From the NCBI GenBank assembly GCA_002794775.1, contig NBAY01000121.1:1-64000 (forward strand): DNA of 64,000 nucleotides. The letters run 5' to 3'. Positions 11,528 through 24,246 of this stretch are shown piece after piece. Every line of letters begins with the position of its first letter. The stretch's first letter is position 1. The position numbers and the translations under genes are program-made. The notes beneath the pieces were generated by a model. It was given only the letters and a program-made list of their open reading frames with translations. It made no database searches and was not told the DNA's origin. The stretch comes from Porodaedalea pini. Its lineage: Eukaryota > Basidiomycota > Agaricomycetes > Hymenochaetales > Hymenochaetaceae.

Positions 11528-14327
11528 CTAGTCTGTCTCACCGGGCGGTATATCAACTTCTTCGGGGTTTAGATACCAAGCGCCTTCAAACTCAGAACGT
11601 CAACATTCGGAAAGTGCAGCAAGACAGATGGAATATACAACAAAGGGAAAGACAAGGGAAAATTAGTACTCACGGTCTCCAGTCATATGTTTCTCATTGT
11701 GCGTCGATCCGTCTCCGAGCCAGTAGAACCTATTCTGCTTTTCAGAGCCAGGGTCTGACTCAAGAGCTTCGTAACTGAAGTCCTCCCAGCGCGGATGCTT
11801 GAATGTCTTGATGGCGTGGAGACATGAGCCTTTCGAGGATGATACTCAGCCATAGAATAGTAAAGATGAAACCAAATGACTCACCCGGCCAGACGGCCAC
11901 AACGCGCCCGTCGGCTTTGCCCATCTTGTACCACGACCGACATTGTTCACTAAATGTTGTCTGATGCGAGTGAGAACCCAGTCTGTTTATATATTTCGGT
12001 AAGCTTACTGTCTTGAAGTATTCCTGCATGTGCCGTTCAATATCGCCATTAAAATGATTTAAATGCTCTTATGCGCACCTCCAAGTATCCATCGAAGTCC
12101 CTAACCGCCTCACGCTTAGGCTCAATGCTCTTGAGGTGCTCGCGCTGCATCTTCCGCGCTGCCTCGATCGCATAATCAACTTGACGTTCCAATATTATGA
12201 GTACACCGGCCGTGCCAACGACAGAGTTAGGTCCCAAAGACATGAACCAGTTTGGGAAACCGTCTGAGCAGAGCGAAATGTACGTCTCAGGGTGCGGCGT
12301 GTAGCGCTCCTTGAGTGATACGCCTCCGCGACCTATCACTGTAAACGGATAGAGATATGAAGCGTCGTAGCCTGTATACAAAGACGAAAGAGTTCGTTCA
12401 AGAAGAGAACATTAGGAAGGAATAAGTTTGAACTCGCCCGTCGCGCAGACGATAATGTCCAATTCGTGATGCGTCCCATCTACAAGTTCAATTCCGGTCT
12501 CTGTGATTCGCTTAATGTGTGTCGGGACGAAGTCAGTCTGTATGCATAGTCAGTACTGCTTCCGAATTATAAACAAACGGGCGTACATTGTCTTCCTGCA
12601 GAGCCTCAAGGTAACCCGGTCCCGGAGTCAAGCGACGACAAGTAACCGAAAAATCGGGCATTACTGGTCAACGGGTGACGTATAAATATGTGCCTCTTTT
12701 CATCCCAATGGAAACTTTGCTTACGATGATTAGCTATCCAAGGCTTCTTCTGTAGTTTTGAGACCATATACTGCTTGAACGCTTGCTGGGCTCTCGATTG
12801 CATTTCGGTACCTTTAATTGTTACCAAATGCATTGACTATCGAGCGCATTTCATCAGTAAGGGGTTGTACACCCATTATCCCAGGCATACATTCATGTTA
12901 TGCTCGAGCTCGTGCCTAAAACGCTCAAAGAACATTGGATCCTTTAGCTTCTCCCTGTCTTCGTCACTGAACACATCTATCCAAAATATTAGGCGAGACC
13001 GAGAGATAGAGCGGCTACGACATACAGTTTTCCGACGTCGTGTCGCGTTGCAGAAGCTCTGACATCTTGTCACCAACGAAAGTGGGAGACAACCATGTCT
13101 TGCCGCGAACGTAGTTGTAAAGATGCTTCACGTGAGGTTGTATAGCGGGAATTATCTGCGTCGTCGTCGATCCCTAGAAAATCCTAGGAGTCATTATGTT
13201 GATCTTCGAGAAGCAATAATAACATACTGATCCGATAACACCGACTTTCTTGTCTCCCCAGTCCGCGACGCTGCTGTGCCACCACCCGCTCTCGTCTGTT
13301 TCCCACGCCGCGGAGTGCAGAAGCTTCCCTTTGAAATCTGCAATACCCTCGATGTCAGGCCAGGACCAGCGGCTTAGTGATCCCGTGCCCGCGAGAACGA
13401 AGTCCGCCGTATCTTCGATAACCTTGTATTGTTCGCTACTGGGCACCGATTCCGAGGCGGAGCCCGAGACAGGTCGGCGGAGTTTCAGGTGCCACTTCCC
13501 ACTCGACTCGTTGTACTGCGCGTGGATCAGTTCGTGCTGCAGTTTGATATATCGCATGAGTTGGTATTTCTCGACGATTCGCTCGATTTCAGCGCGTATC
13601 TCTGGGCCAGGCGAGTAAAACGCGGACCAGTCCGTCTAACTCGACACCTTCAGCTCGTAACAGTAAATGAGGCACTTATTGATTCTGTACCTTCCCTTCA
13701 AACGTTGGTTGGTACTGCACGGCAAAGACAATGAGAACATATCTAATTGCATGACAAGCCAAGGAACATACGCAGTGAGCAGGAACGTCACAGGCAACTC
13801 CCTATATGAAGTTCAATTGACGTAGTGGGTACCAGATCCTCAGTAAGTCTCACAGGATAGCGGTTCGAGAACCAAGTTCCGCCAACGCCAGTGTTCTTGT
13901 CGTAGATAGTAAAGTCTAAGTTCTTCATGCGCTGAGGAAACCTGACGGTGGGCCCCATTGAGCAGGAGACAAGCCGTAAAATATCAAAGGAGACAGACCT
14001 TATTCCCGCCAGAATACCGCTGTAGCCGGCGCCGATGACCACGACCTTGAATGGCCTGTCATCATCTATGCTCGAAGTGCTGAGTTTGAAACTAGTTTTC
14101 GCTGCACTCTCGTCATGAGGTCCAACTGTGGCTGTCGGAACCCGGGGAGCCTCGACGTCATCCGATGGCGTTAGGGGACTCAGCACACTGTCGGGGTTTG
14201 CGGGAGAGATTGGGCTGAGCAGCTCCTTGAACATAGAGATATCGTCGTTTGTCTCGTTGGGCTTGCCGTTGGCATTAGAGGGAAGCGGGGGCTTGTCGAC
14301 AGAAATGAGATGCTCGTCGGTAAGCAT
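11528..14327 (-). CDS. Baeyer-Villiger/FMO-type flavin monooxygenase, 15 exons, 665 aa
   Basis: The product is an FAD- and NADPH-dependent oxygenase of the cyclohexanone/4-hydroxyacetophenone monooxygenase type, which oxidises ketones or other soft nucleophiles. Exons (minus): 14327-13999, 13941-13854, 13801-13772, 13714-13691, 13635-13228, 13173-13026, 12976-12891, 12836-12725, 12663-12587, 12537-12438, 12371-12079, 12023-12009, 11960-11885, 11829-11674, 11583-11528. They join in frame without a stop (1998 nt). Motifs: FAD Rossmann GAGYSG (99-104); BVMO fingerprint FKGKLLHSAAW (258-268, FxGxxxHxxxW, then E rather than P/D); NADPH Rossmann GSGS (292-295); a late ATGYD. The first 90 residues are a Ser/Pro-rich extension. 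Exons 3, 4 and 12 are only 30, 24 and 15 nt, and intron 10 has a GC donor. The substrate is unknown. This is probably a working gene, and a relic-free island between transposon blocks. Confidence 0.88.
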
Positions 14328-14376
14328 GATGGATGCGGGGGACTAAGATTTTTGAAGGCAGGGACTTGAAGAGGAC

Positions 14377-14384
14377 CTTATATA
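14377..14384 (-). promoter_or_regulatory. TATA box of the monooxygenase gene
   Basis: TATATAAG reads on the minus strand about 50 nt upstream of the ATG at 14327. That spacing would give a 5' leader of roughly 20-25 nt. Confidence 0.4.
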
Positions 14385-17300
14385 TGTATGCATGCTAAGT
14401 ACGCGATTAGAAGACGGGCCATATGGATATGACATTGGATAGAACTGCCTCATTGGATAGATTACTGTAGGCCCGAGAGCGCTCGTTTGTCTAGAAGACC
14501 AGATTAGGTGTATTCACAGCCATAATTAATATTGCCAGACCAGCCGGAGTTTCGAGATATTTCTTCGCTATGCATCACAATTTCAGAACATGAGCCTGTG
14601 CATGCGTTGGCGAGTGGGAGTCAGTGAAGCACGTTTTCTCACGAATTGCCACAAGCGTTGGATCACATGATTCATTCCCCCCAGCTTCGCGTAACAGGTT
14701 TGCTTCGCTCTCGTCCTGATGTTCTCAGCCGATTAGCGACAGCTAAAGCGCGAATCGCAACGGCATCGCCCCAGGTATGGAAGATAAGCTCATAGTCGAG
14801 AAGGCCTGTCCGGCGTCACACGATGAATAGAACCTGCAAGCTGGTACTGAATGATACAATCTGTAGAGAAGAAGTCTGAGAATTCTCATCACGACCTGAT
14901 GCCACGCGTACGGTGAATGCTTTACTAGGATAGCCCGTTCCAGATAAGCAACTCCTTTGAAATGAGCACTCGTGCCTTGGAAATGGTGTTTTGATGCGTT
15001 TCGCTAGTTAGAGAGCGGGAAATTGCATTTCTTGGCGAGTGAACCCGTGATTGACGTCAAAGTCCGCAAAGTCTAGATGCTGTGGAAACACAGAGCGGAA
15101 TGGGATTGAGAAAGTATAGCAACATACTAATACTATACCGCCGCGTGCTGCGATCATGGCGATAGCGACACGTTGTTGATGAGAAGGCAAGCTCGTGATG
15201 CAACCAGATGCCAGCAGGCATTTCACACTGATAGCAATCGTCCTTCCACATCCAAAGACTCAAAAGTACCAAGGTAATAATGTAGTGTAAGCATACAATC
15301 AATTACGGAGACCGGTTCGTGCATCGTTTCGCACGACTCGGAAAGGATAGAAAGATAGACGGTCAAGCGAGCGATAGCAAGTAAAGGCAGATGAGATCGG
15401 GCAAGGGACAGAAAACCAGCGAGAGCGATACTAAATAATAGGAAAGCAAAAGCCATAAAGAAAAGAAGAGGGGCAGGTGACGGGGAAGAGAGATGGAAGG
15501 AAGGCGGTGATAATGCGGAAGATGGCGGAGGATGAAGGAAGATTGACAAGAAGGAAGAGGAGGATACAATAGTACAATGTTTTGTGGAATGGGTAACACA
15601 GACTGATTGAAATACTTGGTGGAGCAAAGGAACATGAGGGAAGCGAGAGATGTGGCAGGAAGAAAGAACGGGCAGAGGAAATGCAAAAGGGAAGGGAGTA
15701 GAAAATAGACATCCGCAAGTTGCTCTTCCTCGGAGCAGAGGAAAGGCAATATTAATGCGAGGGAGGCGATGATCGTGCAGCCGAGAAGATCGGACACAGA
15801 AAAGTGAAGAAGCGCGGCGACTTGTCAGTAACGGACATGAGACGGACTACCAGACCAAAGAGAGGAAGAGAGGAAACATCACTGTAGAGTTCCCGCTGCT
15901 GATTCGGAGTGTGCGAACGATGAAGAGCAGCAAACTTGTTCCTGAAGTCTGAAAAATGAAACGCGTTCAATTTCTAGGTAGATTGCATCTGAATCGAGAG
16001 GGGTATACGAACACTTGGAAACAGACTCGGGCGGTCATGGGAACTGGGCATGTGATACGCCGGCGTCGAGCTTCGTCTTGAGAAGATCGCATTCGTTCAG
16101 AGACAAAAATGATGTTCGTCGACGCGAGTTTATTGGAGATGACGGAGCGCCAAAGCAGCATGGAGCCCTCCAGTCCTGTTCACTCGCGGATCCTCAGCAA
16201 GGAACCGGTCGAAGCCGAGATGGGCGCTCGAAAGATTATAGCGTTGACGTCCATGAGGTACGCGCACCACGTTTGTCCTTGCTGTGTGCATCACCGCCCT
16301 TGACCATGAATGCGTTCTCAACGACGCCAAGTGTCTTGAGACGCCCGTGCAGGACGTCGTTCAGCGGTCGGGATGTAGCGCAGCGCAGTGATGCGGCCGA
16401 CATTGTCCAAGTGGAACCCAGCGCTTTTCCTGCGTGCACACGCGACATCGCGCAGCTCCAACCTCATCTGTGTGCGTATTCTTGCTTTTCGTTCCCAGTC
16501 AGAACCGAGACGGTCTTTCTTCCAGTTGGTCGGCGGACATGGGGAGGATCTCTCCGTCCTTCGTGTTCGGGTTGTTTGCGATGCCGGGATGGGGAGTCCT
16601 ACGTGACAACGGGGGGACTTCAGATGGTTCGGAATCGTGATCCATCGTCGGGGAAGGCGAGCTGGATGGTTAGACGTCGCTCGAGGGAGAGGCGCTTTAT
16701 GTCGCATTCGACTTGGGACGAATGCTCAACTCTCACTGCCTCGGTCAAGTGCAAGGCATCGTGCTCCATGGTTCATGATTCAGGTTCTATCGCGCTGAAC
16801 GTATCGGAGCAGCCGGTTGGAGGATCGTCAGATCGGAGTCCTTTGTCTGCCTTATTTACAACCCCGATGTATGTTTAGCTTGTAAGACCCACTTCGGAGA
16901 GTTGCGACACGAGCTCATGCACGTGTGCTCCCTTGGGTCTTGCGCGCGGAGCTGGTGCGGTCCTCTCTCCCTCGAGTGAATAATAGATATTGTGCGCGAG
17001 AACGTCATGATGGACGTACTATGTAGTGCGTTTGCCTTCTCGTTGCGTCTTCCAACGTGCGTGCGGTACCCGAATGACGCAATTCAGTCCATCTCTTTGC
17101 TTTCAAGTCGCTGCGAACGAAAACGGGCCTAGCAGTGTAGCAGTAGCACGCACGAACGGCCATCATCACGAGCTGTGAGAGACTAGGCATTAATATTGGG
17201 CATCGCGCAGACGCGAGATGGGCATGAGAATGACGACGGCGGGGCTCACAACCCCGCGCGAGGGGACAGTTGACTCTAAGTCCCTGAAATGGAAACAACG

Positions 17301-18544
17301 TGCATCCCCCACAGTGTCGACGATCCTCCCACCAGCCGCCGCAGCCCCGGGTCCAGACCGGCGTACTCTCACTGCGCTCTCGTTTTGCCGAAAGGACGGA
17401 AGGCACGGGACATGTCGGCATCGTTGTCGTCGCTCTCAGGGAAGGCGAGGCGGATGGGTGCAGAAGACACTGCTCGAAGAGCGATGGTTCGTGTTAGAAA
17501 ATGCCCAGAGCTTACATCGGAAGGGCCGTCGGCCGTCGACCTGTTGATATGAAGGAACCCGTTGGTGGATCCGAAGAAATGTGTTTGAGTTTGATTGGCA
17601 CCGAGTCCCGCCGAGCTTCCTAAGTTAGATGGCAGTGGCGTATGCAACAAAATACAAAATCCTCTAGGAGAAGCCTGAGCACAAAAGGGGGAGAAGTTTT
17701 GGGTTGCACTCTTTTCGGACTCGCTGAGGCTCTATCTAGGGAGTCAAGCCCCGTCGGTCAGCACGGGGCGTGGCCTAAGAGTGGTGGGTCAACCTTAAGA
17801 TTGAAGCTGACTCATCATCAAATGGACGACGCGAGGAATGGCGAGACATATCGACTCCGAGCTTCGTCAACGCGTCAGGATGTAAAGTATGCTGAATGAT
17901 GTTCTGCAATCGGGTAAACAGACGGTTGGTCTGTAGCGAAGGACACTCCTGAGAACGGCCCAGGCACATATTGTAGATCTAGACGAATTTGCATCCGTGT
18001 CTATACCTAGGGAGAGCCCACGTTCGAGTTCGACAAATCTTCGTCGACATTAAATGAGGAACATCTGCGGAAGAACAGAGCGCCTAAATTCTTGATGGCA
18101 TTGCGTCTTGCGCCTTCGTGGCGTATTGCGTCGTGTTGAGCAGTGCGTTTAGGATGATGGCGAACGGCGAACGGGTGATTCATGCGTCGGGCAGCGTGAC
18201 CAGAGGAGAAGTCTGCGTGTGATTGGAGACGCGAGATGGGCATGAGATGAGACGAAATGGCGACCCCGGAAGTTTATAGCGCAGCGTGAAAAATGCAGAG
18301 TAAAAGGGAGATGTCGCTGTCTCTGAGGAAGTACCTGGACATGAAGACCCGAGGAACAGCACTGAGGAACGCGATCAGCGCATTAGGCGCGCGGCTTACG
18401 CGAGTGCTGAGTCGGGACGGAGCTTCAATTTCATCATCGGATGTCGTGTCCGTCAAGGCGCTGGCCGGCGGTGACTCGTACCACGGTGAGCACTGCACGA
18501 TAAGGGCCAGCGGCGGTAAGCCTCTCTTATCCACAGCATCCACA
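14385..18544. other. No confident gene; low-complexity and possibly relic sequence
   Basis: From 15340 to 15900 the plus strand is strongly purine-rich (AGGAAG/GAGAAG runs), which produces overlapping hydrophobic Leu/Ser/Phe frames on the minus strand in all three phases; I do not accept these as genes. From 16000 to 16880 a minus-strand reading shifting between frames (VHAGKALGSTWTM, RLKTLGVVENAFMVKGGD) looks like a decayed gene that I cannot name, and the 287-codon plus frame there is probably its shadow. The phrase GACGCGAGATGGGCATGAGA recurs near 17211 and 18225. The stretch 18270-18544 is the upstream flank of the Par32-like gene. Confidence 0.35.
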
Positions 18545-19783
18545 ATGGCACACTCATCCCGCTCCCACTCACGCGGCCGCGAACTCGTACGTCCTCCTCT
18601 TCGCCATCTCACCGACTATGACATTATTCTGAGGCGGGATACATAGTACTCCACGGGGCGCGGTGGCGCCGGCAACATCCACCGCTCCCTTTCGCGCGAC
18701 GGCTCCGGCCCCGCGATCGACCCCGCCCCGCACGGCCGCGAGTCCAAGCCGTCTGGCGAGCCCGTCACGCACGTCGGCCGGGGTGGTGCGGGCAACTTCC
18801 GCGATCCCTCGCGTCCGCGCGAAGAGGGTGAGTTCGAGTCTTTGCTCGTTGTATGCGTCTTGAGTCGGTTGCGTTGTTCGGATACGTCGGCCGACATTTC
18901 TCGTTTCGTCAGACGCTCTCTAGCTCGTCACACTGACAGACTCACCGCCCTGTTTTCAGGCATCACTCCCGCACAGGCATCCTACGAACACGACGTCATC
19001 GAGCGGCACGACGAAAGCCCGCATTTCTACGTACGTCCCCCTTCCTCTCCCTACCTGTTACCATCTCGCTCGTAAACTTATCCGTTGACTCGAAAGTCCA
19101 CGGGCCGCGGCGGCGCAGGCAACATCAAGACGCCCACGCCCGAGCACTCGCACTCGCACTCGCGCTCGCGTTCCCGCGGGGGGCCCTCCTCCGCCCTCGA
19201 TCACCCGGCTCAGACACCCGGAATGGAGCGCTCGCTATCGCGAGGACGCGTGCTGCATTCCACGGGCCGCGGCGGCGCGGGGAACATCACCGCCGACACT
19301 CTACACGAGGAAGACGCAGACGAGCTCGAGCGGCGCGCCCATTCGCCCTCGCGGGCGGGCGGGCTGCACTCGACGGGCCGCGGCGGCCTCGCGAACGTCA
19401 CCGCGCTCTCCTCCCCGCCCATCGAGGTCTCTCCTTCTCGGTTCGGTGGTGGAGATGGATATGGAGACGGTGACGGTGACGGGACGGGGATGGTCAGCAC
19501 GGGCCGGGGCGGCGCGGGCAATATCGCCCCTGCGTCGCGCGACCGCACGCGGAGCGCCTCGCGCGGTGGTGCGCCCCGGAGCGGCAGCAGGGGGAGGGGC
19601 GAGCGTGACGCGCAGGCTGCCCAACAGCACCACCACGGCGCGATCGGGAAGATCGTGGAGCGCGTGAAGGCGCGGCACCACGAGCACCACGAGCATTCGG
19701 AGCATGGCGAGGAATACTATGAGAAGGAGGGACACGAGGTGCCGGAGGCGGGTGTGGAGAGTCCACCTGCGGCGTTGAAGTGA
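18545..19783 (+). CDS. Par32-like (DUF3602) protein, 4 exons, 326 aa
   Basis: Exons 18545-18586, 18647-18827, 18960-19030 and 19097-19783 join in frame from an ATG to a TGA (981 nt). The product is defined by repeats of the signature STGRGGAGN: full or near-full copies fall in exon 2 (STGRGGAGNI, VGRGGAGNF) and at least four more in exon 4. Between them lie Ser/Arg/His-rich low-complexity stretches, and a His/Glu-rich C-terminus ends PEAGVESPPAALK. This is the DUF3602 family; the yeast member Par32 binds ammonium transporters and responds to TORC1 signalling. No catalytic domain or membrane segment. The function in this fungus is inferred only. It opens a tandem array in which degenerate copies of its last exon recur at about 23990 and 35335. 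Confidence 0.85.
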
Positions 19784-20260
19784 TTGTCATTCGGTGCGCC
19801 GTTGTGTACACCAGTCTTTCATCCCCCGTTTTGCGCTGCTCGTTCTTGTGCTCTTCGTTGACTTGGTTATATCTGCAGACTCATTTGTGTAAATCTATGA
19901 CTCTTTATCTATCTATCAATATCTAAGTTACATAGGAGGGTGGGCCGTGTTTAAATTTTGCACTTGGATTTTCTTGTACTCTGCAAACACGATCAAAAAA
20001 GGAGGAAGGAGCCCTCGGGGCCGAACCGAGAACTACGTAGAAGCTTCTCAGCCTCTCCGAGTCGCTCTGGGTCTGACCACCATCACCTCTGCATCCGCGT
20101 CTCGGAGGACATGATTTACAACATCTTTTGCCGACCCTCACCGGTACCGTCGACTCTCGGGTCCGCGAGCGCCCCATCTCTACTGAGGTAGTAGCAAGCA
20201 GAAGTTTATGACGCTCGACGCTCCGGGACGATTAAAAAGGTATATGCATTCGGACAGCAC
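19784..20260. other. Spacer behind the Par32-like gene
   Basis: No gene. Similar spacers follow the Par32 remnants of units 2 and 3 (about 24250-24980 and 35590-36420), sharing AACACGATCAAA and GAAGGAGCCC. This shows that the duplicated unit includes the intergenic DNA. Confidence 0.6.
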
Positions 20261-20379
20261 ACGATAATGCGGCACTGGAATCTGGAATCTGGAATCTGGA
20301 CACTGAATACTGGACACTGGCTCAACTACTATTACTCGGTCCTGCGCTCATCGACTATGGAGGAAGAAACTATATCTTT

Positions 20380-21515
20380 CGGTGAAGGCCTCGGTAAACT
20401 CGATGGCTTTCACGGATTCATCAATACTACCGACTGGAAGACTCGGGAGTCGAAATCGAAAGAACACCGGTGCTCAGATGACAATTCAAGGACGAGACTC
20501 GGACCGATGTGTAGAAGATCCATCCGGCACCGGTCAGGAACGTCAGAACATGAGGGCCAACGAGTGCGGTGTCAGCTGCGGCTAGTAGTGTGCAAGCAGA
20601 GCCCGTCATTCAGCCTCGGGCTTCGCCGTCACAGGTGGAGAAAACATCCTGAGCTTGCTATACAACCTCAGGCTTCGACAATAGACGTGGAAGGATATGC
20701 GGAGGGTCTTGAAACCGGCGGTAACGGCTGCGAGCTCAGAGCTTCCTGAACGCGGTCATCGAGTCTCGAGACACCACGCCTGTGGAAGGAGATGCGGGAA
20801 AAGGTGTGGATGAAGGGGAATTTCAGGCTACGACGACTGCACCTTTACCCTGCAGTCAAAGAACGACGTACCGCGTTCTTTGCGTTCCGCCTCTCAAGAG
20901 AGTTATCTGCAATTCCGCCTCCTGTGCTTGCTTCTTGCAGAGAGCTGACGTTCTGTTGTATCGCACACGTCTCAAGACTCGTCGGGGCAAAGGTAGTCAA
21001 TTACCAAAGTTCATAGGCGCAGGCGCACCACACGACGACGCTGAGCAGAGGGTCGCCTTGTCTGTGGCTTCCCAGACCGGTAACGGCTTCGCATGGCTCC
21101 GATGAGAGCTAGTTGATGTCTTTCAAGGAGGAAGGAGCTCATGCAGGACGCCCGACAGAATGGGCCAGCTCTGCGACGGGAATTAGGAAGAGGACTGAGA
21201 CTGAGGCTGAGACCTCCTCCTCGTCGGCCATCTCGATCTGCTGTTAAATCGTGTACGATTTTCACTTAGAACCACAGTCTGCTTGTCGCGACGTCATCGA
21301 TCGAGGGCACTGTACACTATTTTACAGCACTGGGGAAGTCATGCCATGTACAGCTACTACGGATGCTACAGGGTCAACGGTGAAGACTGGGGACTTACAA
21401 GTGGCGGACACGTATAATACTTTCGGCACCGCGTATGGCGGCTGGTTTAGCGCGCGATCGGCGTTCCAGGTCCTTGAAACGAATGAAGGCGCATGCTGCA
21501 AGTATGCAGAGTAGA
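20380..21515 (+). pseudogene. Class II aldolase/adducin-like remnant, unit 1
   Basis: Homologous to the better preserved copies of units 2-4. The N-terminal low-complexity part and the C-terminal exon are present. The latter, after a TTTCACTTAG acceptor at about 21270, reads HSLLVATSSIEGTVHYF in one frame. The central exon with the FWVNPFG-like segment and the HSH metal motif is missing, so the gene has an internal deletion. Class II aldolase-fold proteins use a Zn ion held by three His residues to cleave or form C-C bonds on sugar phosphates and related substrates; no such activity is possible here. Confidence 0.6.
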
Positions 21516-21935
21516 GGCAAAAAAGATATATACATTTGGGGTAACGGTGGTGAATGGTGAATGAAATGTAATATTAAGAATTTTGCGGGAAACGAGCATA
21601 CCGTCTTTATGCTAGATTAAAATATGTGGCGTCCTCAGCATAGTTGTTTCCGTTCTTTGTACTCTAGCATGAACGCAAACTCAGTATAATATGAGTCATT
21701 TGGGCTAAGTTGTATTCTAATTGCTACTGGCGCGCAATCCAAAGCTCGCTCTCTCCTTTATCACTGGCTTATTTGCTTCTTGATCCACATACGCATAGTT
21801 TCTTTACCGTGCAATTCGTCGCACATAGATGCATCAAAATGCAATGAGCATTTAGTACATAAACGAGACTGTTTGCCTGTATCCAAATCCAAACCCGCCA
21901 ACTGATCAAGCAGCACCACAGAGCACATTTCGACG

Positions 21936-23702
21936 ATGGCTAAATATCTGACGAATTTAACACCTATCGATCGGCTAGGCGAAGACGCTTCCGATGACTT
22001 ATGGTCTCAACCTATACGCCGTTTGAATGTAATCAAAGGCATATGCGGTGACAAAGTCACATATACATATGTGTGTGTTCAGATGTCTATTCCCCATTTT
22101 CTATCACAGGTCAGAAGCATAAGGGATTGTAATCCGTCCTGCGTTGAACACAAAAACGTGTTATGCATTTGCACCTAGCAAAGCTTTCTGTGTCTAGATG
22201 TTTCTGCGACACATGATAGTATACCATACTAACTCCAAGCCTTTCCCTTGGTAGATAGTGAAACGGGACGACATCGAAGGAGAGTTCATCGCAAAAGTAT
22301 TTCAGCTAAACGTCGCCGACAACGCAAAGGGAGCAGTGATAGATGAAGCTCGAATCACACGAAAACTACAGCATAAACATGTGGTATGTTATCATATCCG
22401 AACTCTATTCCACAGAATGTACGCTTAATTACAAACTACTTGGAAGCTGCGGTGTATTGGCGTCTATGAGTATCAGTGTTCTAAAGATCACGTTCGAGTT
22501 ATTATCTTTGAGCTTGCTGAAGGAGGAACTCTCTTTCAGCGACTTCGCAGTGTCAAAACCTTTTCAGAAAAGGATGCCGCACATATAATAAGGTACAGTG
22601 TCCTTCCAGCCTAAGAATATTTGAGTTGTATCTAACATGGGACAATTAGGCAGATAGCTGAAGCTTTGGAACATATCCATGGCAAGAATGTTCTACATAG
22701 GAATGTAAGGTAAGTGTCATATACTAATTGGTAAACACTATTTTGATTACTGATCTTTTGTCTTTACAGACCAGAAAACATTTACTTCAAGGATTCTCCT
22801 TCTGGCCATTCAAGCGAGAATGCCATTCTTCTTGCCAACTTTAGATTGTGAGATAGTATCATTATTGCAAAGCCCTCCTGTCCCATTAACAAGCTACTCC
22901 CAGAGCATGTGAAAGTGAGGAAAAGATAGCACAAGGACAGGTGGGGTCACTAGCATATATAGCTCCTGAAGCAGTATGTGGTGCTGTTTATACAGAAAAA
23001 GTAGACATGTGGGCTCTAGGGTAAGGATTTTCTGCTTTGATTTAGATTGAACAAGCAATGTACTCTAACCTTTCTTAGAGTTATCACATATGAGCTTCTA
23101 ACTGGAGTGAAGCCTTTTTCTGGAAAAAATAATGGTGAGACAGAGATGCAGATCATGAGAAAACCAATTGGCCACATGTTGGAAATGTTGCAAGGCATAT
23201 CTCATGAGGGTGAGTTCATTTTCCTTTATACAGAACATGCTTTTCTCAGTCTAGAAAATATGCAGCAAAAGATTTTATAACTAAGTGTCTGAACAGAGTC
23301 CCAACAGAAAGAATGTCTGCAAAAGATGCACTTAAACATGAGGTAGGATTAGAAATTTATTAAGATAATTACTCCTGTGAAACTAATACCTTTTTTACAT
23401 TGTATATTCAGTGGTTGAGGAAGCATACAAATACTAGTACAGCAAAGATAGAACATGGTTCTCAGTCTTCTAGCAAAGCAGAAGGCAGCAATACGATCTC
23501 GAGTCCAGTGACCAATAGAAGGGGAAAAGGGGAAACAAATCAGCCACTGGCATCTGCAACAAGATCAAGCCCCAGCCCAAAGCGAAATACTACACCAGAT
23601 CCTGTCCCTGCCACTACAACTTCAAAGGATACTAAGAAGAGATCAAGGGATGGGAAGAAGCCGAAACAAAAGAAAAGAAAAGGAAATGAAAGTGAGAAAT
23701 AG
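21936..23702 (+). pseudogene. Protein kinase paralogue 1 (catalytically dead)
   Basis: Same exon-intron layout as the intact kinase at 38430, starting at the ATG at 21936 (MAKYLTNLTPIDRLGEDASD). The ATP-loop glycines are gone (GICGDKVTYTYV). The beta-3 lysine is kept (EFIAKVF). The catalytic loop reads HRNVRPEN with Asn (codon 22702-22704) in place of Asp. The metal-binding DFG reads NFR (codon 22837-22839). APE is kept (YIAPEAV). In exon 7 a 1-nt deletion relative to kinases 3 and 4 (after GEFIF, near 23222) shifts the frame, so the conserved C-lobe end is read out of frame. It ends with a Lys-rich tail at 23702. First member of a four-copy tandem set. A transcript could encode at most a truncated pseudokinase. 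Confidence 0.85.
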
Positions 23703-23989
23703 AAATCCATACTTTAAAATAGCTTGCACGGGTTGCACTAGTACTAGTCTATTTATTATGTATGTTAGATATGTCGAAGTAGTCAAAGCGAATTTGCGCT
23801 TGAGACAAGTGACACGTAACCGTTAGTGGGTCACGCGTTCAGATTTTCCTGATCGACGTCGACGATGAACTCAATGTTATTGTTAATGAGGCGATGAGCG
23901 CAACCAATTGTGAGCAACTCGACGACGACAAGTAAGTAGAAATTCACTGATGACTATCACGAGTCCCCCGATGTGAGTGTCTTGTCCGC
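23703..23989. other. Spacer between units 1 and 2
   Basis: No gene. Matches the spacer at 35050-35335 closely (GACACGTAACCGTTAGTGGG in both). Confidence 0.6.
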
Positions 23990-24246
23990 GCCATGGCAAG
24001 TGCCCCTGCACCGCGAGACCACACGCGGAGCGCCTCGCGTGGTGGTGGACTCCGGAGTGCCAGCAGGGGGAGAGGTGACGTTGATGGACAGGCGGCGCAG
24101 CATTAGCACAACAGAGTGATCGGGAAAATCATGGATCGCGTGAATGGGCGACACCATGAACGCCATGAGCGGCGAGGAATGTTATGAGAAGGAGGGACAC
24201 GATGTGCCGGAGGCGGGTGTGGGGAGTCTGCCTGCGGCGTTGAATT
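23990..24246 (+). pseudogene. Par32-like last-exon remnant, unit 2
   Basis: The DNA is homologous to the last third of the Par32-like gene (19530-19783). It includes the region encoding RDxTRSASRGG, the His-rich linker and the end PEAGV(E/G)S...AALK followed by its stop. The STGRGGAGN repeats and all upstream exons are missing, and frames are disrupted. Confidence 0.7.

Noticed and set aside
15223..15797. Hydrophobic minus-strand frames that could be membrane proteins
   Set aside because: All arise opposite a purine-rich, low-complexity plus strand and appear in every phase; no start context, family or intron pattern supports them.
16015..16878. A 287-codon plus-strand frame
   Set aside because: Composition is unlike the neighbouring genes, and the minus strand carries more protein-like fragments; likely a shadow of a decayed gene.
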